DNA from: IMCC26207 sp037141255
Lineage (GTDB): Bacteria > Actinomycetota > Acidimicrobiia > Acidimicrobiales > Microtrichaceae
Direction of reading: 5' to 3'
Assembly (NCBI GenBank): GCA_037141255.1
Contig: JBAXCX010000043.1
Coordinates: forward strand, 1 to 20,658
Length of the DNA stretch: 20,658 nucleotides
The position numbers were made by a program, and so were the translations under genes. The notes beneath the pieces are model-generated. The model was not told where the DNA came from. It was given only the letters and a program-made list of their open reading frames with translations, and did no database searches. Below are positions 7,807 through 15,557 of the stretch, one piece after another; position 1 is the stretch's first letter, and every line of letters begins with the position of its first letter.

Positions 7807-7821
7807 TTTTTTTGGGGGGGG
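7807..7821. repeat. T7-G8 homopolymer tract
   Basis: Seven T are directly followed by eight G, 19 bases after the Coq4-like stop codon. Such a tract is rare in this sequence and prone to slippage or sequencing error. A frame reading YELVKRRGEIPAAPVSHR begins just after it, at 7827, and closes about 26 codons on, so a disrupted gene end may lie here. Confidence 0.6.
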
Positions 7822-7976
7822 TTTCCTATGAGTTGGTCAAGCGTCGTGGTGAGATCCCTGCGGCCCCTGTCTCGCACCGGTGTGACCTTGTCGCGAGAAA
7901 TTAACAGCTGCCCCTAGAAGTCCACTTTTGCGCCGAAATCAATCTCCGTCACCGGTGGACGTCGATGCTGGGGAGG

Positions 7977-8006
7977 TTGCGTTCGGGTGCCGGTAGTAGC
8001 TACATT
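7977..8006 (+). promoter_or_regulatory. Likely leaderless promoter of vapBC
   Basis: A -35 candidate TTGCGT (7977-7982) and a -10 candidate TACATT (8001-8006) are separated by 18 bases. The -10 ends six bases before the ATG at 8013, so transcription would start at or next to the first base of the start codon. GGAGG lies at 8007-8011, too close to the ATG to act as a normal ribosome-binding site. Leaderless messages are common in actinobacteria. Confidence 0.5.
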
Positions 8007-8026
8007 GGAGGCATGTCAGTAGCTAT
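7996..8026. promoter_or_regulatory. Candidate VapB operator, repeated GTAGCTA
   Basis: The palindrome GTAGCTAC (7996-8003) overlaps the -10 candidate. A near copy, GTAGCTAT (8019-8026), lies just inside the antitoxin gene, 23 bases further on centre to centre. Paired sites around the transcription start fit autorepression by an antitoxin or antitoxin-toxin complex, which is usual for type II systems. The assignment is inferred from position and symmetry. Confidence 0.45.
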
Positions 8027-8294
8027 CTCACGCATCGAGGTCGGAGTTCGCGATCTCAAGAACAATCTGAGCCGCTACCTCGACCGCGTGCAGGACGGTG
8101 AGGAGGTGATCGTGACCGACCGTGGGCGCCCTGTGGCGCGGTTGTCTGCGCTCGATTCTTCGATGGACCACCTGAGTGACTTGATCGCGGCGGGTCTAGT
8201 CCGGCCTGCGAAGCGTCAGACGCGGCGTGTTCCGCAGCGACGAATCAAGCCGGCTGGGTCGGTGAGCGACATGGTGGCCGAACAGCGGCGGTGA
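8013..8294 (+). CDS. vapB: Phd/YefM-type antitoxin of a VapBC pair
   Basis: The 93-residue protein is predicted to be the antitoxin that binds and neutralises the PIN-domain RNase encoded next. Its N-terminal half carries the typical Phd/YefM pattern: VRDLKNNLSRYLDRVQDGE, then VIVTDRGRPVARL, which forms the DNA-binding and dimerisation fold. The C-terminal half is basic and probably disordered until it wraps around the toxin. The ATG at 8013 is preferred over an upstream in-frame start at 7965, because family members begin shortly before the RDLKNNLS segment. A leaderless promoter fits this start. The stop codon overlaps the toxin start by four bases (GTGA), so the two are translationally coupled. 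Autoregulation through the GTAGCTA sites is likely. The pair may be accessory, and it sits next to the lone Coq4-like gene. Confidence 0.88.
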   Translation: MSVAISRIEVGVRDLKNNLSRYLDRVQDGEEVIVTDRGRPVARLSALDSSMDHLSDLIAAGLVRPAKRQTRRVPQRRIKPAGSVSDMVAEQRR

Positions 8295-8713
8295 TCACCT
8301 ACGTCGATACCTCGACCTTGCTGAAGCGACTGCTGGAAGAGGACGGATCTGCTCGTGCGGACGTCATCTGGGAGTCGGCCGATGTGCTCGTTTCAGCCGC
8401 CTTAGTCGTCGTCGAATCCCGTGCCGCCTTGGCTGCTGCCGAACGAGGGGGGCGCCTAACCGTCCGGGAGCATCGCGCTGCGAAGGCTGGATTGGTTGAC
8501 CTCCTCGAGGAGGTTGCCATCGTGGAGATCACGGGGGAACTGGTTGCGGTCGCTGCGGATCTCGCTGAAGAAGAAGCCCTCAGGGGATACGACGCAGTGC
8601 ACCTCGCTGCGGCACTCGAGGTCGGGGCACAAATTCTGACGACCTCTGACTCGGGCCTATGCGCTGCTGCGGTCCGGCGAGGGCTTCACGTCGCCAACCC
8701 GCTCGGGATCTGA
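8291..8713 (+). CDS. vapC: VapC-type PIN-domain toxin
   Basis: The 140-residue protein has the PIN-domain fold of VapC ribonucleases, metal-dependent RNases that usually cut tRNA or rRNA and stop translation. The expected acidic residues are visible: Asp6 in YVDTSTLLK, Glu42 in VVESRAALA, Asp101 in GYDAVHLAAAL and Asp120 in LTTSDSGL. Length is normal for the family and nothing looks truncated, so the toxin is probably intact. It starts at the GTG at 8291, overlapping the antitoxin stop by four bases. Co-transcription from the promoter before vapB is expected. The RNA target cannot be told from sequence. No copy of the antitoxin or toxin was noticed elsewhere in the window. Confidence 0.9.
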   Translation: MITYVDTSTLLKRLLEEDGSARADVIWESADVLVSAALVVVESRAALAAAERGGRLTVREHRAAKAGLVDLLEEVAIVEITGELVAVAADLAEEEALRGYDAVHLAAALEVGAQILTTSDSGLCAAAVRRGLHVANPLGI

Positions 8714-8948
8714 ATGGCAGGACGGCAGGGGTCGAGCAGGTCTGCGCCCACAGCGATCCACGGACATTGTCCCCTGTGTCACCGCTGGCCACCCTCGTAG
8801 GCTGACCTCGATCCGCGTGGCCGGCCGTACTCGTCGGGTCGACGCACCGCGGCGCTTCGTCGGCGTTCGCCGTGGACGGGCGCGTTCTCGGCCATCGGCA
8901 TGTTCAAAATCCGGGGGCGATGGTGATGGCAAGAAGCGAGGAGCGGCC

Positions 8949-9572
8949 CTACTGCAGTCCCCTGTCGAGGTGGGACGTATCGTTGAACGAGCTCAGTAGT
9001 GGGGTCCCGTTTCGGCAGAGAACCTGCGTGATCGATGCAGTGTCAAGGTGGGTTCGCCAAGCGACCTCGTCTCCCACCCCAAGTGCCCATGCAACGGCTG
9101 CTTTGATTGGCGAAACATGCGATACCAGCACCACGCTGCCTTCACGTTCCAGCACTCGCGATGACCAATCGGCGCAAGCCTCACGCATCCGTACTCCAAG
9201 CACAGCCAGAGACTCCCCAGCAGGCGGAGCGAACTCGCTGTCAGATCTCCATGCAGCCCACTCCGCGGCGGACACCTCTGCCACGGGGCGCCCGTCCCAC
9301 TGCCCATAGTCCAACTCGATCAGCCTCTCATCAATCTGCACTGGCAAACCAAGCGCATCGGCAGTAGCGCGAGTGCGCAAGAGCGGACTGCTGACCACAG
9401 CAGCAATCTGACCGAATCGCCCAGACTCAATAGCTCGGCCCACAGCAGCGGCCTGTTCGACACCTCGATCGTCGAGCTCTGGGTCGGCGCGACCAAGGAG
9501 CAAACCCGATGCGTTGGCAACGGTGCGGCCATGGCGAACAATGATCAGGGAGCGCTGCATAGGTCCTGTCAT
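8949..9572 (-). CDS. Histidine phosphatase family protein (phosphoglycerate-mutase-like)
   Basis: The 207-residue protein belongs to the histidine phosphatase superfamily. It starts with the RHG motif (Arg13-His14-Gly15 in IIVRHGRT), whose His carries the phosphoryl group. The second catalytic His is His152 in VLVSHVSPIK, and the probable acid is Glu86 in LIELDYGQWDG. Length fits the small cofactor-dependent mutase/phosphatase branch (CobC/GpmB-like) rather than glycolytic GpmA, which is longer. The substrate is therefore open: a sugar phosphate, a nucleotide or a cobalamin intermediate are possible. The ATG at 9572 has GGAG seven bases upstream and is preferred over the one at 9560. It is the last gene of a minus-strand run behind the YdjM-like gene (46-bp gap). 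In some actinobacteria similar phosphatases adjoin zinc-ribbon and RNase H genes; no RNase H domain is seen here. Confidence 0.88.
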   Translation of the reverse strand: MTGPMQRSLIIVRHGRTVANASGLLLGRADPELDDRGVEQAAAVGRAIESGRFGQIAAVVSSPLLRTRATADALGLPVQIDERLIELDYGQWDGRPVAEVSAAEWAAWRSDSEFAPPAGESLAVLGVRMREACADWSSRVLEREGSVVLVSHVSPIKAAVAWALGVGDEVAWRTHLDTASITQVLCRNGTPLLSSFNDTSHLDRGLQ

Positions 9573-9618
9573 CTTCTTGCTCCGGTCACGCTCTTGGTCC
9601 CGTCATGTTCTAGGGCCG

Positions 9619-10107
9619 TCACCGTTTTGACCCCACCACAGAGCGGTCGAGTTGCCCGGTGTGAAGTAATCGCGACCTGCGCTCTGCATCCTGAAGGCCA
9701 AAGCGCCTATAGGCCCACACCCCTACTGCAATCCCACATAGTTCCATGAGCAACGTCACCCAACCCCTGGAGAGCTCAGGTGAGCGCCCCGGAGAGAACG
9801 AGGTTCCAAGAAAGGGCCACCAGAACGTGGCAGTCCGAGTAAACGCGAAATCCAACACAAGGTGCATGTACATTCCGATCGGCAATCCCAGCCACCGCCG
9901 ACGTACCAGCCGTCGCCGTTGAGTAGCAAGCATCACCACGGCCAGTGTCAGCGTTGGTGCAAGCAGGGAATGAAGCGGTCCGGCGCCAAAGGCAGTCTCA
10001 ACGGTAGGGAGCACTGCACCGAGCGCAACGAGCCGATAGTCCAGAGCTGGGCTCTGAAACACAGCCCAAGTAATCACCACACTCAATACGGCAAACCAGA
10101 TAAACAC
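9619..10107 (-). CDS. YdjM-like membrane protein (predicted metal-dependent hydrolase family)
   Basis: The 162-residue protein has three to four hydrophobic segments (about 2-18, 48-61, 76-88 and 118-133). It carries polar residues typical of the YdjM/DUF457 group of membrane-bound predicted metal-dependent hydrolases: His46 in GPLHSLLAP, and His82 and Asp86 in MHLVLDF. Biochemical function of this group is not established; the hydrolase name rests on the conserved His/Asp pattern. The start is a GTG at 10107, 12 bases after the stop of the zinc-ribbon gene, so the two are very likely co-transcribed and perhaps coupled. The C-terminal tail is Arg/Ser-rich and probably cytoplasmic. Confidence 0.72.
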   Translation of the reverse strand: MFIWFAVLSVVITWAVFQSPALDYRLVALGAVLPTVETAFGAGPLHSLLAPTLTLAVVMLATQRRRLVRRRWLGLPIGMYMHLVLDFAFTRTATFWWPFLGTSFSPGRSPELSRGWVTLLMELCGIAVGVWAYRRFGLQDAERRSRLLHTGQLDRSVVGSKR

Positions 10108-10119
10108 GGCGGGTGACTC

Positions 10120-10833
10120 TCAGCGAACGAGCAGTCGGGTGCACTCTGGGCACGTCACAGCTGCATCGGCTGGTGCTCGGCGAATCGCATCGAGTTCGGC
10201 TGAAGGAATCTCGAGATGACAGCCCTCGCATCTTGCGCCCACGAGACGAGCCACGGCAATTCCACCCTGCTGCTTGCGCAGACCCTCGTACAAGCTGAGG
10301 AGGTCGGCGGGAATGCCAGACTGCGCCGACTCGCGCTCACGTACTTGCTCATCGAGTTGCACATCCAACTCAGCGAGGGCAACAGTAATTTGGGCCTCCA
10401 AGTCAGCAATGCGTTCCGTAAGCGCTTGGGCCGCGACACGGAGTAACTCGAGCTCTGCTTCTACTGGCTCCGCCAGTTCCATAAACTCTAGGGCCTGATC
10501 CTCATACTGGCCCTGGTTCTGCTTGAGTTGCTGATGTTCTTGCTGCAGTGACTCGAGTTCTTTATGCGAACTCACCGAACCGTCGTACAAGACACCGTTG
10601 ACCTCGTTTGCTTTGTCCTCAAGGATCGACGCGTGATCTTCAGCCTCTTTTTGGCTGCGACGCAGAGCCTTCAGTTTTGCAGCGCACTCCTCGGTGGCGG
10701 CTGTGGCCTTTCCGAGTTCAGCCGTTTGGTCAATCACTTCTTGTCGCTGAGGAAGGGTCTTTTTCTGATGGCGGATCTGATCGATTCGCGTGTCTAGCAT
10801 TTGCACACCAAGTAGATCCTCAAGCGATTCCAC
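10120..10833 (-). CDS. C4-type zinc-ribbon coiled-coil protein (zf-RING_7 family)
   Basis: The 237-residue protein has a long coiled coil (about 5-170, rich in Gln, Glu, Leu and Lys). The family motif GSVSSHKELESLQ lies at 85-97, and a C-terminal zinc ribbon has Cys202, Cys205, Cys228 and Cys231 (CEGC and CPEC). This is the widespread zf-RING_7 / C4-type zinc-ribbon family, for which nucleic-acid binding has been proposed; a precise role in actinobacteria is not settled. The start is a GTG at 10833 with AGGGTGGAG just upstream; an internal ATG at 10800 is possible but would cut the coiled coil. It follows the PBP gene by 73 bp and precedes the YdjM-like gene by 12 bp, all on the minus strand. 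Confidence 0.85.
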   Translation of the reverse strand: MESLEDLLGVQMLDTRIDQIRHQKKTLPQRQEVIDQTAELGKATAATEECAAKLKALRRSQKEAEDHASILEDKANEVNGVLYDGSVSSHKELESLQQEHQQLKQNQGQYEDQALEFMELAEPVEAELELLRVAAQALTERIADLEAQITVALAELDVQLDEQVRERESAQSGIPADLLSLYEGLRKQQGGIAVARLVGARCEGCHLEIPSAELDAIRRAPADAAVTCPECTRLLVR

Positions 10834-10906
10834 GACTCCACCCTACCGGGTGTTGGCTGGCCCGCTGGGTGGAGCCGTCGCAGCGACTCGGCAGGGCACA
10901 ACCCCG

Positions 10907-13063
10907 TCAGGGCGCTGGCTCGGGCACGGGCTCGGGAGTCGGGGCTGGTTCAGGTGCCGCAGTAGTTGGCGCTGTCGTTGCTGCAGGGGTAGATGAGCCT
11001 GGGGGTCTTGAAGTTGAAGAACCCGCAATAGTGGTCTTGGATGTACTCGTTGCTCCTGACTTCTCAGCAGCAGACGTGGATTTTGTCCAAGGGTCGGGAA
11101 TCACCTTCCGACTGGTCTTGATCTTTCCGGGGGAAGGGAACTGCTTGACGGGTGACCCGGACAAGTACGGAGCCATGAACTCGTGCCACACCTTGCCTGC
11201 CACGGTGCCGCCTTGGACGCGACCACCCTTCATCTCGGTTTGCCCAGCAGGATTGCCAATCCACACGGCGGTCGCGATCTGCGGGGTGAACCCAACGAAC
11301 CATACGTCTGTGTTCGCACCACCTGCAGCCTCGTTTGTACCTGACTTACCTGCAGCTGGCTGACGATTTGGAAGGGACCCACCCTTGTACGTTCCGCCTG
11401 TTACCACTCCTTGAAGTGCAACGGTTGCCTGCCGGGCAACGTCAACCGAGATTGCCTGCTCGGTAGAAGGCACAAATTCGAACAGCACCGATCCAGCCTG
11501 ATCGGTCACTTTCGTTACGAAATGAGCAGGGTTATAGACGCCATCGTTTGCAATCGCGGCATAGGCCGCTGCCATTTCCAATGGCCGCACCGTGGTGCCA
11601 CCAAGAGTCAGCGATGGATAGGCAGCTGACTCATCAGTCAGTGTGTCTATACCTAGCCGCCTGGCCACATCAATCACTTTTGCGCCGCCCACCGCGGCCT
11701 GCAAACGGGCAAAGGCACAGTTGTTCGAAGAGGAGGTTGCTTTTGTCAGTTCAATGGTCCCCCCCTTGCACCCGGAGGGCCAGGTGGTGTCCTGGATCCC
11801 CCAACCTTTGTAGAGCTTCTGCGGGGCCGGGGAGGCGAGGATCGAATCATGAATGGAATACCCCGACTCAAGGGCGGCTAGCAACGTAAACGCCTTGAAC
11901 GATGATCCTGGGCTTCGTCCCACCTGTGGGGTTGCAATCTCTACCAGACCAGAGCCAGGTATTTCAGTCTGCCCGACCACGCCTCGAACTGCACCCGAGG
12001 CGGGCTCCACCACGGCCACGACGGCAACGGTTTCAGGGTTCGCCTTCTTGATTGGGTTCGAGGCCGAGGCGGCCTCTGCGAGCAACTGCGCCCGAGGATC
12101 AAGCGTGGAGGTAATGACCAATCCACCGTTGAAAATTCGTTCACGTCGAAGCGCTTCGGTTGGCGCTAGCCACTCGGCCTGAAGGAGTTCATCTCGCACC
12201 TTGCGCTCAAAGTACGTCAGGTCTTGCGCCGTAGCAGCGCTACTACTTTTTACAATCTCGGTGGGCAAGGGAGTTTGTTCGATCAGGGCGGCTTCGTCCT
12301 TGGTGATTGCGCCTACCTCGGCCATGCGTCCCAAGACCACCTGCCGTCGCCGAGTGGCTACCTCTGGAAATCTGATGGGGTCATAGCCCGTGGGGTTTCG
12401 AATCAAGGAAGTAAGAACTGCAGCGTCCCCCCAATCAAGCTCGGCGGCCGACTTTCCAAAATACATCTGCGCCGCAGCCTCAACCCCATAGGCACCGCGC
12501 CCCAGATAGACCGTGTTGAGGTAACGCTCAAGGATCTGATCTTTACACACATGGCGAGGGCGCCCTTTGCAGAACTGTTGCTCGAGCTGAAGGGCAAGAC
12601 TGGCCTCTTTTACCTTGCGCTTCATTGACTGCTCGTTGCCCACAAGTGACAGCTTGACTAACTGCTGGGTAATGGTGGAGCCACCTTGTGCGACACCCCC
12701 AGCGGCGCTATTCGCGCGAACTGCGCGCAGCACCGACTTTGCGCTCACCCCGTGATGCACATAGAAGTCAGAGTCCTCAACGGCCAAGACAGCCTGTCGC
12801 ATCTGGGTGGATACCTGACTCAGGGGGATAATCACGCGGTTTTCGCTACCGACCAAGCTTCCCGAGGGCTTTCCGTTCATATCTGTGATGACACTCCCCT
12901 GCAGCAGATCGGGAAGTGCAATCTGAGTGCCTGTCTTGAATGACCCCGCACCGCGGAAGTTGGTCATTTCTGGAATTAAAAAAGAAGCGATCAGAGCAAA
13001 CAGGGACGCACCCACAAGGGTGATCGCAGTGAATCTCCAGAGGAGCGAGAGCGGTCGGGACAT
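10907..13063 (-). CDS. Bifunctional class A penicillin-binding protein
   Basis: The protein polymerises and cross-links peptidoglycan at the outer face of the membrane. From the ATG at 13063 it has 718 residues. After a short cytoplasmic segment and a membrane anchor (about 10-31) comes the GT51 transglycosylase domain, with catalytic Glu96 in AVEDSDFY, then GGSTITQQLVK and RKVKEASLALQLE. The transpeptidase domain has Ser387-x-x-Lys390 in GRSPGSSFKAF, the SxN motif Ser446-Asn-Asn448, and KSGT at 573-576. A linker of Pro, Thr, Ser and Ala closes the protein, as is common in actinobacterial PBPs. A longer frame opens at a TTG at 13120, but MSRPLSLLWRF is a more natural start. No strong ribosome-binding site is visible. 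It heads the run with the zinc-ribbon gene. It resembles PonA-type proteins. Confidence 0.92.
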   Translation of the reverse strand: MSRPLSLLWRFTAITLVGASLFALIASFLIPEMTNFRGAGSFKTGTQIALPDLLQGSVITDMNGKPSGSLVGSENRVIIPLSQVSTQMRQAVLAVEDSDFYVHHGVSAKSVLRAVRANSAAGGVAQGGSTITQQLVKLSLVGNEQSMKRKVKEASLALQLEQQFCKGRPRHVCKDQILERYLNTVYLGRGAYGVEAAAQMYFGKSAAELDWGDAAVLTSLIRNPTGYDPIRFPEVATRRRQVVLGRMAEVGAITKDEAALIEQTPLPTEIVKSSSAATAQDLTYFERKVRDELLQAEWLAPTEALRRERIFNGGLVITSTLDPRAQLLAEAASASNPIKKANPETVAVVAVVEPASGAVRGVVGQTEIPGSGLVEIATPQVGRSPGSSFKAFTLLAALESGYSIHDSILASPAPQKLYKGWGIQDTTWPSGCKGGTIELTKATSSSNNCAFARLQAAVGGAKVIDVARRLGIDTLTDESAAYPSLTLGGTTVRPLEMAAAYAAIANDGVYNPAHFVTKVTDQAGSVLFEFVPSTEQAISVDVARQATVALQGVVTGGTYKGGSLPNRQPAAGKSGTNEAAGGANTDVWFVGFTPQIATAVWIGNPAGQTEMKGGRVQGGTVAGKVWHEFMAPYLSGSPVKQFPSPGKIKTSRKVIPDPWTKSTSAAEKSGATSTSKTTIAGSSTSRPPGSSTPAATTAPTTAAPEPAPTPEPVPEPAP

Positions 13064-13100
13064 AAGAAGTTGGTTCGTTACGGGGTGTACGGCGTTTACA

Positions 13101-13130
13101 ACTCTAACCTGAAGGCCCAAAGCTGGTCAT
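13101..13130 (-). promoter_or_regulatory. Possible promoter of the PBP gene
   Basis: On the minus strand, ATGACC (13130-13125) and TAGAGT (13106-13101) are 18 bases apart and each matches four of six consensus positions. Transcription would begin about 30 bases before the ATG at 13063. The elements are ordinary and could be chance. Confidence 0.3.
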
Positions 13131-13282
13131 AGTCCCAGCGGGTAGGGTTCGCGAATCCTGAGAGTCCACTCGGTTACCTAGCCGGATCGGCGAGAGAACG
13201 TGCTCACCTTATTCAACAACTACTAAGACCCATAAGGGCCCGCTGAACCAAGACCAGACCTAGAGAATGGAACACCCAGCAC

Positions 13283-14359
13283 ATGGCAATTCCAAAACGA
13301 GGTTCTCTCCGGCGAACCCGCAAGGGCAGCGTTGCCCTAGCTGGTGCTGGCTATATCGCTGTTGTTCATGCCCTCGCTGCGGAATCCGCACACCTGAAGG
13401 TCACTGCCGTTGCATCCGCAAACGGAAAATCGGCACGGCATCTCGCTGGCGAGCTAGACGCCCGAAAAGTCACGCCAGCGGCACTGCCGGCAGGTGCAGA
13501 CTTCCTGATTGTTGCAACCCCGCCGGATCAGCATGCAGCCCTTGCAGTACAAGGCCTGCAAGCAGGCGCATCAGTCCTGGTAGAGAAACCACTCGCCACC
13601 ACTCTGGCTGAGGCCGACCTGATTGTTGACGCTGCGCGCAAGGCAGCCCTTTCTGGAGCAACCCTTCGCTGCGCCGAGAATCTGTTGCACGCTCCCATAT
13701 GGAACCAAGCGAGTTTCATCAGAGCCGATCTGGGTACGCTCACACACTTGTCGCTTCGGACGTTGCAACCGCCGCCCGACTGGGGGCATTTCGCAGAGCC
13801 GCTCACTGCTGGCGGGGTGCTCTTTGATTTAGGGCCACATCCACTGGCTCTGGCCGTTGGGTTTGCCAATGAGCCGGTGGTAGCGGTGAGCGCCGAATTG
13901 GTCTCTGCCCGAGCAGACGGCGCGGATGACCAAGCGAGTGTCTGTCTTCGGTTTGCATCTGGTCTGACCGCGACCCTCGAGATTTCTTGGGTATCGGAGT
14001 TCACCATCTGGGATGCTCAGGCCTCAAGCGCAAGTGGGGTGCTGCGAATCGAACTCATCCCCGAGGTGCTGCTGGAACACAACGGTGAGCCCGTCAAGAT
14101 TTTGTTGCGGCACCCGCAGGCCGATCCAACACTCGAGCAATTCGGCTACGTCGACCAACTTCTAAACTTGGTTTCGCAAGACGCTGACAGCCCCGGACAA
14201 ACTGCGGAACAAGCCCGCGCGATCCTCGAAATCATCTGCGCCTCATACTTCTCTGCGAGTTTGGACGGCGAAGAGGTTGCGCTTCCCTTCACCGGCGACC
14301 GAACGCTGACGCCTCTGCAACTCTGGAAGGCCCCGCAGGCAAACACAGAGGCGGGCTAG
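13283..14359 (+). CDS. Gfo/Idh/MocA-family oxidoreductase
   Basis: The 358-residue protein is a NAD(P)-dependent dehydrogenase-like protein of the Gfo/Idh/MocA family, which acts mostly on sugars and cyclitols. The N-terminal Rossmann domain shows VALAGAGYIA (residues 17-26), IVATPPDQHAALAV near 76, and the hallmark Glu101-Lys102-Pro103 in VEKPLA. In the C-terminal domain GGVLFDLGPHPLAL carries Asp182 and His186, the usual active-site pair. Length is typical. The ATG at 13283 follows GAGAATGG by about 10 bases, a weak ribosome-binding site. The first 15 residues are basic and precede the fold. The gene is divergent from the PBP gene (about 220 bp apart) and convergent with nrdB. The substrate is unknown; no sugar-pathway neighbours help. 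Confidence 0.9.
   Translation: MAIPKRGSLRRTRKGSVALAGAGYIAVVHALAAESAHLKVTAVASANGKSARHLAGELDARKVTPAALPAGADFLIVATPPDQHAALAVQGLQAGASVLVEKPLATTLAEADLIVDAARKAALSGATLRCAENLLHAPIWNQASFIRADLGTLTHLSLRTLQPPPDWGHFAEPLTAGGVLFDLGPHPLALAVGFANEPVVAVSAELVSARADGADDQASVCLRFASGLTATLEISWVSEFTIWDAQASSASGVLRIELIPEVLLEHNGEPVKILLRHPQADPTLEQFGYVDQLLNLVSQDADSPGQTAEQARAILEIICASYFSASLDGEEVALPFTGDRTLTPLQLWKAPQANTEAG
14356..14359. other. Shared CTAG holding two convergent stop codons
   Basis: The oxidoreductase on the plus strand ends with TAG at 14357-14359 and nrdB on the minus strand ends with TAG read from 14358 to 14356. The palindrome CTAG thus supplies both stops, and no intergenic space is left for a terminator between these genes. 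Confidence 0.95.
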
Positions 14360-15474
14360 AAGTCGGCGTTCATCTCGAATTCACCCGTGATACCGGTTTG
14401 GTAGGCCGACACTGTTCGCTCGAAGAAGTTCGTGAGTTCCTGAACATCTTGAAGTTCCATAAACGCAAATGGGTTCTTCGACCCGTATTGCTTGGGAAGT
14501 CCAAGGGTGGTCAGTCGCTGATCGGCAACAAACTGCAGGTACTCGCGCATATCGCCAAGCGACATTCCCGGGATGCCCTGCGAGAGCAAGTCTTCAGCGA
14601 ATCCGAACTCCACCTCAACGGCCTCAGAAATCATGGTTGCGATACTCGCGGAAAGTTCCTCATCAAAGAGCTCCGGCTCTTCACGACGCACCTCTTCAAT
14701 GACAGAGAATGCAAAGTTCATATGACCACTCTCGTCGCGGAACACCCAGTTTGTGCCAGAGGCCAAACCGTTCAGCAAACCCTTGGAACGGAGGAAATAC
14801 ACGTAGGCAAACGCACCGTAAAAGAACAGACCCTCGATGCAGGCCGCAAAGCAGATCAAGTTGAGCAGAAACTGCTTGCGGTCAGCGCGACTATGAAGCT
14901 CATCAAGGCCGTTGATTGAGTCAATCCACTTAAAGCAGAACTCACCCTTGCGGCGAATGGAGGGAATGTTCTCAATCGCCGCAAACGCCTCGGCCCGCTC
15001 GTTCTGGTCAGGGATGTACGAGTCCAGCAACGTCAGGTAGAACTGAACATGCAGGGCCTCTTCGTAGAGCTGACGAGACAGGTACATGCGCCCCTCTGGG
15101 CTATTGATGTGCTTATACAAGTTGAGGACCAGATTGTTCGAGACAATCGAATCCCCCGTGGCGAAGAAGGCAACCAGTCGGTTGATGAGGTGCCGCTCTG
15201 CGGGAACAATCTTGCGCTGCAGGTCAACGAGATCATCTGAAAAATCCACCTCTTCAACCGTCCATGTATTGCGAATGGCATCGCGATACATGTCATAGAA
15301 CTGTGGATACTTCATCGGCCGGAGGGTGAGATTGAACCCAGGGTCGAGCAGGTTTCCCGCAGGCAGTTCACCAGATGCGGGTTGGTCAGCAATCTGGGTG
15401 AGATCAATCTCTGCAGGTTCAGAACTCAGCTGATTGAGTTCGGCTTCGGTCAGTACAGGTTCAGCTAAAGACAT
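14356..15474 (-). CDS. nrdB: Class I ribonucleotide reductase, beta subunit
   Basis: The 372-residue protein is the radical-carrying subunit that serves NrdA in making deoxynucleotides. The metal ligands line up with those of E. coli NrdB: Asp108 (ATGDSIVSN), Glu139 and His142 (EEALHVQFY), Glu214 (CIEGLFFY), Glu248 and His251 (RDESGHMNF). Tyr146 lies seven residues after Glu139, exactly where the E. coli radical Tyr122 falls relative to Glu115. All six ligands and the Tyr are present, so a tyrosyl-radical class Ia-like enzyme is likely; whether the metal is Fe or Mn cannot be read. The first 45 residues are an acidic, Leu-rich extension. The ATG at 15474 has AGAGGAAG seven bases upstream. nrdA ends 83 bp before, so both are one operon. 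The stop shares CTAG with the convergent oxidoreductase gene. Confidence 0.96.
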   Translation of the reverse strand: MSLAEPVLTEAELNQLSSEPAEIDLTQIADQPASGELPAGNLLDPGFNLTLRPMKYPQFYDMYRDAIRNTWTVEEVDFSDDLVDLQRKIVPAERHLINRLVAFFATGDSIVSNNLVLNLYKHINSPEGRMYLSRQLYEEALHVQFYLTLLDSYIPDQNERAEAFAAIENIPSIRRKGEFCFKWIDSINGLDELHSRADRKQFLLNLICFAACIEGLFFYGAFAYVYFLRSKGLLNGLASGTNWVFRDESGHMNFAFSVIEEVRREEPELFDEELSASIATMISEAVEVEFGFAEDLLSQGIPGMSLGDMREYLQFVADQRLTTLGLPKQYGSKNPFAFMELQDVQELTNFFERTVSAYQTGITGEFEMNADF

Positions 15475-15557
15475 AGAGATACTTCCTCTGGGGTAGATGT
15501 GTTCGGGCGGGTGAATGGGGGGGTGAGGGGGCTACCGATAGCAGCCCCAATCGGCAC

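Noticed and set aside
8714..8948. Possible gene between vapC and the histidine phosphatase
   Set aside because: Several short frames exist on both strands but all are Arg-rich and without ribosome-binding sites or motifs; nothing can be supported.
10834..10906. Terminator between the PBP and zinc-ribbon genes
   Set aside because: Only a four-base GGCT/AGCC pairing and no T-run are present, so read-through is more likely.
10608..11363. Long plus-strand open frame of about 251 codons
   Set aside because: It lies opposite the zinc-ribbon and PBP genes, crosses their intergenic gap, has a low-complexity Gly/Ala/Val stretch mirrored from the PBP Pro-rich tail, and shows no known motif.
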